A DNA stretch of 64,000 nt, taken from NCBI GenBank assembly GCA_028564705.1, contig JAPXFQ010001662.1, positions 7,066,001 to 7,130,000 on the forward strand, read 5' to 3'. The stretch comes from Apricaphanius iberus (Eukaryota; Chordata; Actinopteri; Cyprinodontiformes; Aphaniidae). Both the position numbers and the translations under genes were made by a program. This document shows, in pieces, positions 23,089 through 35,340 of this stretch (position 1 is the stretch's first letter; the number at the start of each line of letters is the position of its first letter). The notes beneath the pieces are model-generated. The model saw only the letters and a program-made list of their open reading frames with translations, searched no databases and was not told where the DNA came from.

Positions 23089-23975
23089 TTACTCATCTGT
23101 ATGGATTTTGAGGTGGTTTGTGTAAGTATTTTTCCACTTGAACGTCGCCTGGCAGATGGAGCAGCTGTAAGGTCTCTCTCCTGTGTGACTTCTCATGTGA
23201 CATGTCAGACTAATGCAGTGAGCAAAGTTCTTCCCACAGACCGAGCAGCTGTACGGTTTCTCTCCGGTGTGGGTTTTTATGTGCGCCAACAAAGCGTTTT
23301 TCCTTTTGAATGCTGCCATACAGACAGAACAGCTGTGAGGTTTCTCTTCGGAGTGACATTTCATGTGAACCGTCAGATACGACCTGAAACCGAAGCTTCG
23401 GCCACACAGAGAGCAGCTGAAAGGTTTCTCTCCGGTGTGGGTTCTTGTGTGTTCGATAAACGCGTTTTTACTCTTAAGAGCCACACCACAGATGGAACAT
23501 TTGAACGGTCTTTCCCCTGTGTGGACCTTTGTGTGTTTGTGGAGGTTCCCTTTCGAGGAAAAGGTTTTGTTACAGATGGAGCAGCTGAAAGGATTTTCCC
23601 CTGTGTGGATTCTGTTGTGTCCCAACAAACCTTGCCTGCTCCTGAATGTTTTGCCACAGTCGGGACAGATGTATAACTTTTTACCTTTCTCAGGTTTTCT
23701 ATCATCAATAGGGATGGCAATATTTTTCACAGAGTCTAAACCCGACTGAGCTCCACTTCCCTTCCAGTTTCCATCACTGACATCCGTCTCCAAGGAACAA
23801 TTTGTAGATCTGGAGCCGGATGATGATGACACAGGGACAGGCCTGAACGTGAACTCCATGATCTCATTCTCCTTATGCTCCTCTATAATCTTCATGGGTT
23901 TCTGGTCCGATCTGGGAATCCGGTTCTTCTCCTTAACAAGAAGCTCCTCCCTGATCACCAACAGTTGCTGAACAT
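23089..23975 (-). CDS. C2H2 zinc-finger protein B, terminal exon, 7 fingers
   Basis: Terminal exon of a C2H2 zinc-finger gene, probably a nuclear DNA-binding regulator. On the minus strand a pyrimidine-rich acceptor ending in CCTGCAG precedes base 23975; the exon opens with the split codon then VQQLLVIREELLVKE, the usual start of this exon in fish zinc-finger genes. The frame therefore extends upstream of any ATG, and the true start lies in an exon not recognised here. An acidic spacer contains ETDVSDGNWK, shared with genes C and D. Seven fingers follow, C-x2-C-x12-H-x3-H. The third reads CGVALKSKNAF, with Leu where the structural Phe usually stands. Linkers are TGENPF, TGERPF, TGEKPF, SEEKPH, TGEKPY and TGERPY. 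The stop comes four residues after the last finger. Shorter than C and D by two to six fingers. Confidence 0.87.
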
Positions 23976-25115
23976 CTGCAGGAAACAGACAAATACAAGT
24001 TGTGGGATGCAGTGTTCGTTGTCAAATGGTATGTTTATCAAAGCGTTTGTTCAAAATTTGAAAATGAAAACAGAATCAGTCTGAATTTTAACTTTTTGTC
24101 TGATTTGATGTATTTGTGATGGAATATTACCACAGCACCATCAGAAAAACATATTGCAATTGGTGGAAAGGCCATCAGCACATCAAAGACGTGTGTTTAC
24201 AATAGGCTTTTTAAAGTTATTTTGAAAAATTATAAACTGATTAAACTACAAGTGTTTAGTGTTTTTGCAGCCATGAAGCCATGAAGGGAAAACAATGCAC
24301 TGTAATTTCCAGGCTATAAAGCGGACCTGATTATAAGCCGGACCAGCTATTTTAGGGAAAAACCACAAATGTGTAGAAATACAATCGGCACTGTTGTGAA
24401 ATGTTACTAAGTAAAATAAGACTTATAGTCTATCTGGTTACATTAAAAATAATTTAATAATTCATAAATTATTTATTTAATCTTTCAAATCATATAAAAC
24501 GGGGCACTATCCAGTTTAATCTGGAAACAAGTTGTTATATCTATCGAAATTATCTTTCAAATAGCAATTTATAAATTAATAATCATTGATTTACCAGAGA
24601 CCTTTTCATCTGAAGGGGTAAGCCCTTTTCCGATGACTCAAACACACACTCAAAATAAAAGAAACAAAGGTCTGATATAGTTTAACCAATTTATTAACTA
24701 ATTACCAAACAAAACAACTGAAGTTCATCTACCAGCTAATTCGGTTCAGCTAAATGCTAAGCTAGGTGGTTACAGCTACTTGCTATATAAACAAAACTAC
24801 GAAAATGGCCGCCGGCCGGACGATATCACAGCCACGTCACCCAGGGGGCTTCCCATATGTCCGTATGTCGCAACACGCGTGCACGCGTAGAAACGGCGTA
24901 CGGGCGTGAACGAGCAGGCTGCCGAACAGTGTTTTTTTATTACTTTGGTAATATACCTTGTGGTCGCTCTGAAACAAAGAGACCGCGTGGCTCTCATCAC
25001 TTATCTAGCTTTGGCTAACAAAGAGCTCTGACTTAAATGGTTACGGATTCTAATAGAAAGGGTAAACAAGCTATGTTCGACTCTGCCAGTTGCTCAGCAG
25101 CGCACCGGTTCGTGA
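23976..25115. other. Probable intron of gene B with a short transposon remnant
   Basis: At about 24298-24400 the phrase CACTGTAATTTCCAGGCTAT followed by AAAGCGGACC and ATTATAAGCCGGACCAGC resembles a common fish short inverted-repeat element; only one end is visible. No upstream coding exon was recognised. Confidence 0.4.
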
Positions 25116-25126
25116 CTCCCAACCAA

Positions 25127-26672
25127 GGGCGTCAGTTTGTTTTTAAAATTGGTGGGGACATAATTATTAACTTGAATGCGGATTGATGATTGGTGGGGAC
25201 ACTTATTAAATAATTATATAGCCTCTAAGTATTCATCCGTTTCATGTCTCATTACAATTTGTACTGCAGGGTATAGGCTATAAACGTAGTGAAAATTGTA
25301 TCTTTAGTAAATCAATACAAGGTAAAAGCCATAGGTTTAACTGTTTTCCTTTTTAAACAGCACCAACGTTATGCTGTTGGTTGGGAAGACTGATTAAAAT
25401 CCACACCATAGCACAAAGAACAATGTTGAATATCATATATACTCGCACCAGAAGAATGCGCAACAATAAAACGCGCTGCTTTTGAAACCCCAACATCGTT
25501 CTGTGTGGATAAACTTTAAATTTAACTTACAGCTGACTGTCCTGCAATAGGGCAGCTACCTGTGGGTGATCTGCGTAAAGTTGTTTCAGGTGGCGAAAAA
25601 AACGAAATTGAATTTCACGGCTCCGCGGGACGTAGTTTATTTAATGTGAGCGGACATAACTGATGTTTTGTTTCAGAGTCTCAAAGAGGAAAATGTTCAT
25701 ATGTTGTTTTGATGTTGGGAGCAGGAGGGAATTTTTCGCGCTGATGATGCAATGCTGTTGCTATCCATGCAGCGCTTCCAGCGATTCCAACTCATCCTCA
25801 CTCCCAACTCGTCACATATGGACGCATGGTCAGGAGTCTGATCTTGCGTCCATATGTGACGAATTGGGAGTGAGGATGAGTTGGCGATTCAGGAATGAAA
25901 AATCTAGGTAAAGCCAGACTGGACACAGCGTTTGGTTTCTGCACAGTGATTTCTGAATATACATTTCAGCTGCAGTATAAAGAAAGACTAATAATTAACT
26001 GCATTATAATCTACTTTAAATAATGGATCATGTTCTTTTTATTTTTTATTTTCAACTGTGATGGAAATGTTTTCCACTCCCTGGTTCTCCGTTGCTGCTT
26101 CTGCTCACTAGTGTTAACACGCAAACCTTCGTAGAATTAAAACAAAGTGTTACGCAGTACGGTCTCTCTGCTGTTGCGCCGCTCGATGCATTTTTTCACC
26201 CCTGAAAGTTTCTGAGCAGCCAGGTGTCGTTTCCGAGTGTGAACATAATTATAGGCAGTTTGTGCGTCTTTTTTTCATCTGGATGAGAAAATTATTAAAA
26301 CCAGACATGATAAATTTGGCAAGCACGGGAGACATAACAGGAGTAGATTAATGGTTGCCTCGAATCATTTAAGATGCAGAAAACAATGCGCGTTAGTGCG
26401 CTATAAAGAAAAAGAAAGCATTTAATTTGTGCTATTTAAAAATCCACCAAACAGCGAATCAGAAAAGGATGGACCTGCGTTATCAGCAAAGGAACTGTAG
26501 AACTGTAGTTGTTCCATCTTGAAACAGGTAACAGAAAGAAACTTTGCTGGGAGCAGAAGTGGTTGTTAGGGCAGTAAAAATTTCCGCATCAGGCTTGGTG
26601 GGGACAAACCTGTCAATCATAAATATTGCTGGGGACATGTCCCTGGCGTCCCCGGTTAAAATGACGCCTATG
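25127..26672. mobile_element. Unclassified DNA transposon with 11-bp target duplication
   Basis: Identical 11-bp flanks CTCCCAACCAA at 25116-25126 and 26673-26683 bound it. The ends are imperfect inverted repeats: left GGGCGTCAGTTTG with GGTGGGGACA a little inside, right GACGCCTATG preceded by the complement of CCGGGGACGCC and GGGGACATG. Duplications of 9-11 bp suggest a Mutator-like element rather than hAT (8 bp), but no transposase survives, so the class is an inference. A 98-base hairpin sits inside at 25787-25884. Confidence 0.7.
25787..25884. repeat. Near-perfect 98-base hairpin (foldback)
   Basis: Left arm 25787-25826 and right arm 25845-25884 are 40 bases each and complementary with a single mismatch. 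The 18-base centre can pair further (GGTCAG with CTGATC, one wobble), leaving loop GAGT. A 7-bp direct repeat GCGATTC overlaps the outer edges (25781-25787 and 25884-25890), as after insertion of a tiny palindromic element. Confidence 0.85.
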
Positions 26673-26683
26673 CTCCCAACCAA

Positions 26684-27395
26684 GTCAAAGATACACGCGC
26701 AATCAAACAGACACTGCTTCTGTACTAATGAAGAAACAATCAATTCAGCACAATCGTATAATCAGGCTCAGTTTACTCATTAAAAGAAAACACGGTACAT
26801 CTCAAAAAGATCTGATTCATTAACGTTAAGAGCATATACATGCATAAAAATACAAGAAATTAAAGAATCCTAATTGACTCCACCCAGGCTGAATGAAAAA
26901 AAAAAAAAGGAAATATCTTACTTTGAGGTGTCCGATCGTTTGTTGCGGCAGAGTAAAATCTTTTCAGGGCAGAAAAACGCGGGGGGGTGAAGGGGAAAAA
27001 AGGGAAAAGCTTCGATGGCTAGTCTCAGCTTAAGGAAGGTTTGCTAGCGTGAGGAACGGTTGCACACGTGTCCCAGACAGTCCCATGACTTTGGGTAGAA
27101 CGGGGAGATCTACTTTAGTTCAGAACATATCGAACCAGAGAGGACAAGCGGCTGGCCGCACGTCTTTTTTGAACTTTTGCTGGGGGAACCCCCGCTCTCA
27201 GCTGTTCCTTCGTCCACTCAGATATATAGAAGGTCAAGGATGGGCTGGCAAGTCGGTCCGGTGGCCAATCGACGTGCCGGGATTTCCGAACACCAACCCT
27301 GCAGGAGTGAGGTCAGAGTGAGAGTCTTTAATCATCAAAAGTGCCTGTGTTTTGCACCGTTTCCAGTCGTGGTGTAGTGTTCCTGCCCTGGGCAA
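26684..27395. other. Non-coding stretch, promoter- or LTR-like texture
   Basis: Moderately GC-rich with a TATATA box read on either strand near 27222. It might be a solitary LTR or old promoter but I could not find matching ends or a target duplication. The open frames at 27049-27377 have no recognisable motif. Confidence 0.3.
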
Positions 27396-28545
27396 AAGGC
27401 AAGGCAAGGCAAGGCAATTTTATTTCTATAGCACACTTTCAACACAAGGTAATTCAAGGTGCTTTACATGATTCAGTGATAATGAAACCACATGATTACA
27501 AAGCATATAAGTTTAACAGTAATCAATCAGTAAGAAAAGATATTGTAAGGAACAAATCCACGTAATTAATACACAATCACTTAAAAATAAAGCTAAAAGA
27601 TAGAATAAAATATAGAAATTAAAACGACAACAATAAAATAATATAAAGATCAAATGTTTACAATAAAAAAAAAAAAAAAAGCAGTTACTCATAAGCAAGT
27701 TTAAATAGATACGTTTTAATTTTAGACTTAAAAGAGTTCAGTGTCTCTGCAGCTTTACATTCTCCTGGTAGTTTGTTCCAGAGATGAGGAGCATAGAAAC
27801 TGAAAGCTGCTTCTCCATGTTTGGTTCTGGTTCTAGGGACGATCAGTAAATTAGAGCTGGAGGACCTGAGTGATCTGGATGGTTTGTACCATGATAGCAG
27901 ATCTCTAATGTACTCAGGTGCTAAACCATTCAATGATTTATATACCAATAAAAGCACTTTGAAGTCTATTCTCTGAGCTACAGGGAGCCAGTGTAAGGAC
28001 TTTAGAACTGGGGTGATGTGTTCTACTTTCCTGGTTCTAGTGAGAACACGAGCAGCAGCGTTCTGGATCAGCTGCAGCTGTCTGATTGATTTTTTAGGTA
28101 GACCTGTGAGGATACTGTTACAGTAATCAAGGCGGCTAGAGATAAATGCATGGATGAGTTTTTCTAGGTCTCCTTGTGTCATCATTCCTTTAATCCTAGA
28201 AATGTTCCTCAGGTGATAGAAAGCTGACCTTGTTATTGCCTTTATGTGACCCTGGAGGTTCTGGTCTGAGTCCATTATTACACCTAGATTTCTGGCCTGG
28301 TCAGTAGTTTCTAGTTGGACCAACTGAAGCTGTTTACTGATATTTAATCGATCTTTTTTGGGTCCAAAGAGAAGCACTTCAGTTTTGTTTTTGTTCAGTT
28401 GTAGGAAATTATGGGACATCCAGCTGTTAATTTGCTCAATGCATTTATTGAGGATTTGGATGGGTTCAACATCATCTGGTGACACTGAGATATAAAGCTG
28501 AGTGTCGTCAGCATAGTTGTGGTAGGCGTGGGGGACCAGCACAAT
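27396..28545 (-). mobile_element. L2-clade LINE, 5'-truncated copy
   Basis: Minus-strand L2 copy. Its 3' end is a short (GGCAA)n-type tail at about 27398-27416 followed by the untranslated stretch; the 5' end is cut within the reverse transcriptase near 28545. The body holds an undamaged C-terminal ORF. A different subfamily from the copy at 3485-8545. Confidence 0.85.
27685..28542 (-). CDS. LINE ORF2 C-terminal part: RT catalytic end and tail domain
   Basis: About 280 codons without a stop on the minus strand, beginning just before the catalytic [10 protein letters not shown] of the reverse transcriptase, then the thumb region ([17 protein letters not shown]), [38 protein letters not shown], and the C-terminal [18 protein letters not shown] with APHLWNKLP. 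The upstream endonuclease and the fingers of RT are missing because the copy is 5'-truncated, as is usual after incomplete reverse transcription. It has no expected promoter and no native start, so it is not expected to make a working protein; I list it because the frame is intact. An open frame of this length in a dead copy points to recent insertion. Confidence 0.75.
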   Translation of the reverse strand: MLVPHAYHNYADDTQLYISVSPDDVEPIQILNKCIEQINSWMSHNFLQLNKNKTEVLLFGPKKDRLNISKQLQLVQLETTDQARNLGVIMDSDQNLQGHIKAITRSAFYHLRNISRIKGMMTQGDLEKLIHAFISSRLDYCNSILTGLPKKSIRQLQLIQNAAARVLTRTRKVEHITPVLKSLHWLPVAQRIDFKVLLLVYKSLNGLAPEYIRDLLSWYKPSRSLRSSSSNLLIVPRTRTKHGEAAFSFYAPHLWNKLPGECKAAETLNSFKSKIKTYLFKLAYE

Positions 28546-30275
28546 TGGGGAATGCTTGCGTCATCCATACTTAGGACTTTTTATACTTTCATATATTCAT
28601 GGGTCAGACCCAGCAGCACCCGATTAAAAGCCGCAGGTGTTTTAATATTTAAATCGGGAAAGTCTCTGCTGCCTCTATAAACACTCCAGCCATGAATAAA
28701 AACCATACATCTAGTTGATATATGGCTAAGACATAATTTGCATATAACCACCCATCAAGTCAAACCCGCAGGCTACTAGCAAAATCGGACGGTGTGGTCT
28801 GCACCTCCTAATTCAAATCATAACACCCTCTGAAGTTGCTTCAAATCATCAAGAATTGAGCTGCTGAAATCTGTTTATACGAGACTGATTTTGTCCAAAG
28901 AACTTCACTACCTTGTTTGGCACAGACAATATACCTATTATAACTTGTTTAATAAGAAATACAGTATGTCCCCTTTAATAAAACTGTGGTTAGCCAACTA
29001 CAAGTAGATAAACTAACAAGTCAATCAGAGAATTTTATTCATTTGTTTTCAATTAAAAAGAGCAGAACAGAAAAAGAGGTTAATTTGTGGCACAATAAGC
29101 CATAGAAAACAACTGCTAAATTTAGCAAGAGTTAAAGCTACACCTCTGTTTTATTTATCAAATAAAAGCAAATCATATTAGAGATAGAATTACCATAACT
29201 GTCCAGATTCATATATTATATCAGAAGCTGTAGAATCAGTTCTTCCGTGTCTGTTTTAAATGCAACCGCAAATTGCACTGAGTGTGTTTTCTTGTTAAAG
29301 TTCATCACACAGTGAGGATCTCAAATAGATTCCTGCTTAGAGTAAATATTTGCATTTAAAGCTCAAGCAAATGACAGACCAATCGACCTGCAACAGGTTG
29401 CTTGAATCTTGTTTCAGAACTGATCAGTTTTCGCAAAAACTCTTGCATCTGCCATTTTATTAACAAAGGCGCTTGAGTGGTTTAAATTTGCATCTATTTA
29501 ATACTCTGTAATGAATTGCAGTCCTGCTTACAGTCTGGCTATGATTTTGGTTTGACATATCATGATTATCACTTGGCCCCCTTTTCAACCTCTTTAGAAA
29601 CTTTATAGACACAACCCTGATCAGCATTCTTTAAGTATTTTAACTTAAATATCAGTTTTCAAGCATCGTTACCTACTAACCTTTTGAATATGACGCAATA
29701 ATTTAAACTCACTTTAGAGTTGAACACAGCAGGTCTGACGCACATTTAATATTCATTCAAACTCTCAGACGTCTTTCTTTTAGATTTTATCACCACTTTT
29801 CCTCTAGAAATTTTTCCAGCCGTGTTGCTAGTCAACCGTGGTCTTGATGGGATGGGGGTTGTTGGCTATCTAGTCCTTGTAGTAAATACTACAACACTAA
29901 TAAATACTGCTACTTCTATGGCCACTTGATCATACATGGAATCATAGGCTGCTTATCCATACCTTAATGCCTTTTAAAACGTGTAAGTAAATAAAAGTTC
30001 TGCTGCTTTTAAATTTTCTGCTTCAACCCCTCCCAAGATCACACATTGGTCCAATCAGGAAGAGGGTCCCTTAGTCAAAATCCTCTTAAGGCCCCACAAA
30101 ACCTCAGGCCAGCCCTACTTAGTTTTTATATTAGTGTTTTTTTTGTATTTGTTTTTTTTCCTTACAAACACATTTAATTAGCATTACTTTGTTTGAAAGT
30201 CTAAAATAGTCATCACAAAACTAGCTAGTTAGTATAATGCTAGAGATGTGAAGAAGATGGTGTCAATCTACTCAC
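28546..30275. other. Long non-coding stretch
   Basis: AT-rich, no exon, RNA or paired terminal repeat recognised. Near 30085-30115 GGCCCCACAAAACCTCAGGC resembles an element end but has no partner. Confidence 0.4.
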
Positions 30276-30277
30276 TA

Positions 30278-31207
30278 GCTGCGTTTACATGTGCAAAATA
30301 TCTTCAATCCGATCATAGATTGGATTAGAATTTCACATCTATCCGATTAAAAAAGGCGCTTACATGCGCTACATGTCTGAACAGCATAAATCATTTTGAC
30401 ATGCGCAGAACTATCTTAAACAAGAGAAACTGCCGTAGCAGAAGAAAAAGACTTCAGTTGTAAAAAAAAACATGGCTGCGCCCATTTTAAATAGAGGTCT
30501 ACGATTAAGGATGTGGCAAGAATCGGGCAATACGATATGTATCACAATACAGAGGATACGATATATCGCGACATGATGAGTAAAACTATATATTGCGATT
30601 TTCAAAACTGAAGTTAACTGTAGAAAACCTGTCACGGCATCCTAAATACTCAAATATGTTTTATCCATAACTCATCCAGTTTTACTACTAGTTCTAGTTG
30701 ATCCACTGGAAACGAAGGAGGTAGAAAAGCCACCAAATAACATTCCTACTTTCAATTACCGCCAAAATGATTGTGGTGTGTCAGAATTTCATTGAAATTC
30801 TAAAATATTGGCATAATCGATTTTTTTTTCTTACATCCCTATCTACTATGTTCTTCAGAGCGTGCTTTCATTTATTTTTTCAGGTCACGGCTTTACATCC
30901 TCAGGCCTTCATTCTTATGTACACAATCGAATTACAAACCAAATCCCTTTATTTAATTAAAACGACGTATTAAACGTTTATGCATGACTTAACAGACATG
31001 CGCAGGAATGACCTACATTCGCAATAGGAGTTTACATGCACCATGAGCGGATAAACTATCGGAATAAACCAACTCTCTCGATTGGAATTAAATTTTGATC
31101 CGAATAAATTTGATCGGGTCAGAATATTTTGAATGACGTGTTTACATGAAACATTTTTATTCCGATCAGGCTTTTAATCCGATTACTTGTGTCCATCTAA
31201 ACATAGC
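30278..31207. mobile_element. Short inverted-repeat element, host of a nested insertion
   Basis: Left end GCTGCGTTTACATG and right end CATCTAAACATAGC are complementary with few mismatches and flanked by TA (30276-30277 and 31208-31209). Inside both ends the phrases ATCCGAT and ATCGGA recur in opposite orientation. No coding capacity. A second element is inserted at 30506-30841. Confidence 0.65.
30506..30841. mobile_element. Nested hAT-like short element
   Basis: Starts TAAGGATGTGGCAAG and ends TTACATCCCTA, inverted relative to one another. Flanks TCTACGAT (30498-30505) and TCTACTAT (30842-30849) differ at one base, an 8-bp duplication typical of hAT. Body phrases CAATACGATATGTATCAC and GATATATCGCGACATG are known from fish hAT-like elements. 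Confidence 0.7.
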
Positions 31208-31209
31208 TA

Positions 31210-32970
31210 CTGTCTATTGGTTCCTCCTTATTATTATTTGTTTTTTTTCTTTGGTTCTCTGAACTGCCCGAGTTTTCACGTAATCATGGAAGAAGCTAAT
31301 TGCTCCTTAAACCCCAAAAGTTTATTCTCCATTCAAATGTCTGTCTAACTCGTTTTCTTCTTTGTTGGCTTCCAGCAAACGGGCTAAGCTAACTCGGACC
31401 TGCTATTACTTCCGGAAGGAAAATTAGCTCAAACAAAAAAATAATAATAATACAATTGAGCTTAATAACTATAATATTCAACGGAAACTATTGTACTCTT
31501 TGGATTGTTTCAATGAGATGACTTCAGAACAGGGAGGGGAAAGGAGACTAAACTTGCTCGTTTAGTTTCAGTTGCTAGTAGGAAAGTTACTTCCGGACGT
31601 ATTAGCTCATGATAAATTCCACATCAGCGCCACATATAAGATACTCTCTTTTACAATTTACTAAACTGTTAAGTCAATTCAGGAAAATTTAGGTTGCTGG
31701 TAACTGATCTGTAGTTCATTAATTCACTGGCCTTCAAAATTAAAGCTCAGCTGCAAAAGATTTACATTGAAGTTAAATTTGCGTCATTTCGATGTTTTCA
31801 GACTGATGAGGTGTAAGGGAGAATCAACTTTTATTTCTGTAGTTGTGAAAAGTGGATTTACAGCTACACTTACTATCACAAATAAATAAGTGTGGAGTTT
31901 TCAGATTTTTTCAGAACAGAAAGTAAATTGCAACAAAGTAGAAAAAGATGAAAATACAGTTGCAAACAAAACCAGCATCTACCTGTTGATGGGTTTGTGT
32001 CGTCAATAAAGTTCTGTTTCATTTATTTAGTAATTAATCGTCTCAGCAGGAATCCTTTCTTCACTTTGGCTTTATTTTTATTTGACCGTGAACATGTTAA
32101 AGCAGCATTGTGTTTATCTGATTTTAAAAATATAAAAATAATCCCTTTTTTTTTAAATTCTTTGATCTTTGTTCATCAATCAAAAATTGAAAGGACGTAT
32201 GATACACAATTGTAATTCTTGCATACGCAGCCAATAATGGAGTCACAAATCTTTTATTTTGTGGGTTGAGAGTTGAACGTTTTGGAGGCTCTAGATTATT
32301 GGCGTTTCTAAAACCGTTAAATCACCAGCACCATGTGTAAAGTGAGATTTAGGTAGTTGTATTCAATAATCTACGAACAGAGAAATCAAGTTATTCAAAT
32401 TATTTACATCTTCAAAGTAACTTTATTAACTATTTCAGTATAAGTAATAGTGTATGAACAGGTGTTTTACATAAGTTTAATTTGTCTGAATCTTTAAAAA
32501 ACGCATGCTCTTTTGGGTCAGTAAATAGATTTGAGGTCAAGATTGAGTGTTTTTGATAATCTGCTTTTGTTTAACATGTTTAATGTTGATTGTGAAGCAC
32601 TTTGTGACCTTTATATCTTGAAAGATGCTGAATGCATAACATTTTACTTACCTATTTTACTAGATTGATTTCTATCTCAGCACAGAGGTTTATCCGCTCA
32701 CATAAGAAGAGGCTGGAAGCCCAGCGTCCACAGTGATCAGTCGGGGCTGTGCCAAGATTTGGTGAAACTGAGGACATCATATCCACGAAATGTCCGAGCT
32801 GTTGGGAGTTTGGAAACGTCAGTTCGCCCTTTTTCTTAGACAGCGAACAGAAATTGGGCAAGTGGGTTGAAATGACTCGCACATAAACGCCCCTAAGTTG
32901 CTGCATTTATTTCATGGGTCCTAAATAATCAAAAATATTAGTCCGGTGAGAGGAGGTAACCTAAACTCTA
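31210..32970. other. Non-coding stretch
   Basis: Nothing recognised. A phrase ACTTCCGGAAGGAAA near 31409 resembles an ETS-type site and the flanks look like an upstream gene region, but no exon is visible. Confidence 0.35.
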
Positions 32971-33988
32971 TGGGGCTGACTTAACGGTTTGCGCTTGTTA
33001 AAACTTGCGCAAACCGCCCAGCTTCGCAAAAACAGGTTTCGTTGATCTATCAATACGGCGCAGAGCGCATTGCGCCTGTTAAACCCTCAGCAAGACGCTC
33101 GCAATCGATTTAGCGCTTTTGACCTTGATGAATATGCAATCTGGGCGTTTCTGTAAGAAGATGCAAAATATTGGGAGGAGAATAGGCAAAGAATTAGGCG
33201 TTCCAGCCGCAGTGTGATCTAAGAAATATAAAAATGTTTGCGCCTGCCATTTTAGCGTCTATTTTTAGCACTTCTAAAAAGCACGTCTTAATTTTACGTT
33301 ACTACATTCAACATGAGTTTATTATTGACAAACAAAACATGTCATTCACACACAATATAAACTAAGAGTAATTAACACTCTAGGGGCCATAAACCTGATA
33401 GTTATGTAAATATTTACCCGTTTTCCCCCGAAGATGCATCATAACTCACTGCACACTCATCACGTCTCCACCTGGTGAAGACGCTGCGCTGCGCGTACAT
33501 GATCCTAGTGGATCCTCATTCGTTTCTCAAATAGTGGTAAAGCTTCCTGGAGTCCAATTAATAAAATGTAGTAATCATATATAATACCACAATGATAATT
33601 GGTATTATGACATTTAAAAAAATAAATTCAGACATGCTGCAGTTTTAATCAGTGCAATACGATGTGTGCATGCAGCAGAGAGCATGTAGACTGCATCAAT
33701 TACCTTTATTACTGACAAACAAAAAACAGAATTCACAGCATTTTAGCATTATTTTTGTGCTGCAAACGCGTCATGAATCCATGCGCATTATTCCTCCTCT
33801 CTCTCTAGCCTTGGTGGAGCTCGCATTAGCAGCCACAGACTCCTAATTTGAATAATTTGCGCCTGTTAAGAATTGCTCACGCGATCTTAGTAAATCATCA
33901 ATCAAATTAAGGAACAACCCACTCGCGCAATTTTTTGCGCCGCACACAATTTTGCGGTCATTATCAGGAATCTTGATAAATTGGCCCC
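32971..33988. mobile_element. Harbinger-like short inverted-repeat element
   Basis: Left end GGGGCTGACTTAACGG and right end CTTGATAAATTGGCCCC are inverted and similar to the ends of the Harbinger copy at 14115. Inside both ends, GCGC-rich phrases (TTGCGC, GCGCAA) repeat many times. The target duplication is ambiguous (CTA or TAT/TAA, depending on where the ends are set). No transposase. Confidence 0.6.
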
Positions 33989-35008
33989 TAAGTCTTGTGT
34001 TTTTTCCATCTTAGTTCTGCATATATTCTTCTTTGGAACTTTATCCCGTCGAAAGCCAAAAGGAAGGAACCGAAAAAGATTAACTTGATGATTCCTTTAA
34101 CTGTTTTTTTTATGTCAATGTTTTGTTATTTTTATATGTGTATTTAAACTGCTATTCATGAGTCTCAGCTGAAAGAATTTACTTTAAAAGAACATCCCCA
34201 TAACGCACATGGAATCGACAACACAATGATATTTTTATTGCCAGGTATATAAACAGGGTTCACAATACTAGTTTTTCCGTGCAATTGGTGTATATTTGCA
34301 ACTATACAATGAGACAGTAACATATCAATCAAAAGCCAAACCTTGTCGAGTCAGGAGGAAAAAAATGTCAAAGTGAGACCGTCACATATCGATCGCATAT
34401 CAATCAAATGGCTAATGAAATAGCTGTCAAATAGCGAAAAGAACAAAACATGGTAAAGTCGGTAAAATAGAACAAGGTTGCAGCAGCAGATTGTAATGAT
34501 TAAAGGGGCTGTAGGGAACAAACTGATTGTGCCGACTGAATAGTTGATGTTCATAAGTCCAACAGCAGAGGGAAAGAAGCTGTTTTTGTAGGCAGAAGCT
34601 GTCCACTGAGAAGTGGAAGTAAAAAACAAACTTTTTTTTAATTCCAAAATTCATCTGATCTGATCAGAGGCCAAAATGCCATTTAAAATGGCATGTGTGA
34701 GCTGAACGCAAAAGAAACGCACATCTTGTTAAGAGGATGTCAGGAAAACAATGGTTTATGTTGTGGACCAAGTTCCGTTAACATCTGCTTTCCCTCACCA
34801 ATGACTGGGGCAATAAATGCGAAGCTTTCTCACTTTAGGGCTTAACTTAAAGGCGGATTCCATTTCTTGTGTGCAAATTTTATGTTTTCTTACCTTGAGA
34901 ATTTTGGAGTCTGTCTGAGCCGTTGAGAAGTATTTATATCCACTTCCTCCATCAGCAGACATCCATAGAAGGGGAGTGGTAGGGGCAGTCCACATTCCAC
35001 TTGTAATA
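33989..35008. other. Non-coding stretch
   Basis: A phrase near 34556-34605 (CCAACAGCAGAGGGAAAGAA then GCTGTTTTTGTA) resembles part of a fish LINE. Nothing else recognised. Confidence 0.35.
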
Positions 35009-35340
35009 AGGTTTAATCTGCCCCTAACGCCTTTATTTTACCATGTTTATTATCCACTTAGACTTACAAATGCCGAGGAAGTGTTACTGTATTTTCTTCC
35101 TGGCCGATTTGGACGTAATACACAATAACTCCAAAGCAGGACTGCCAGTCTGTGTTTTACCGCAGGAGATTCTGCAGGCTTTACGGTCCTGTTTACAGAT
35201 TTGTCAGCTTTTTATTATTGTTTTATTGCTAAGCCCTCAAATCGGCCCAGAAGACCATCAAGAAGCACTTCTGAGGCTTTGTTAAATCAAAGGAGAATAC
35301 AAACATGGTAAAATTAATGCGTTTGGGGCAGATTAAACCT
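35009..35340. mobile_element. 332-bp short inverted-repeat element
   Basis: Arms 35009-35045 and 35304-35340 are inverted copies of 37 bases with three mismatches, starting AGGTTTAATCTGCCCC. The 258-base centre has no recognisable coding. I could not decide on a target duplication. Confidence 0.75.

Noticed and set aside
23071..23676. Plus-strand frames across gene B
   Set aside because: Antisense shadow of the zinc-finger exon, as are similar frames over genes C and D.
26935..27395. Solitary LTR
   Set aside because: Texture and TATA box suggest it, but no TG...CA ends or flanking duplication could be read.
31804..31830. Second hammerhead-like motif (CTGATGAGG...)
   Set aside because: No GAAA box after a closing helix.
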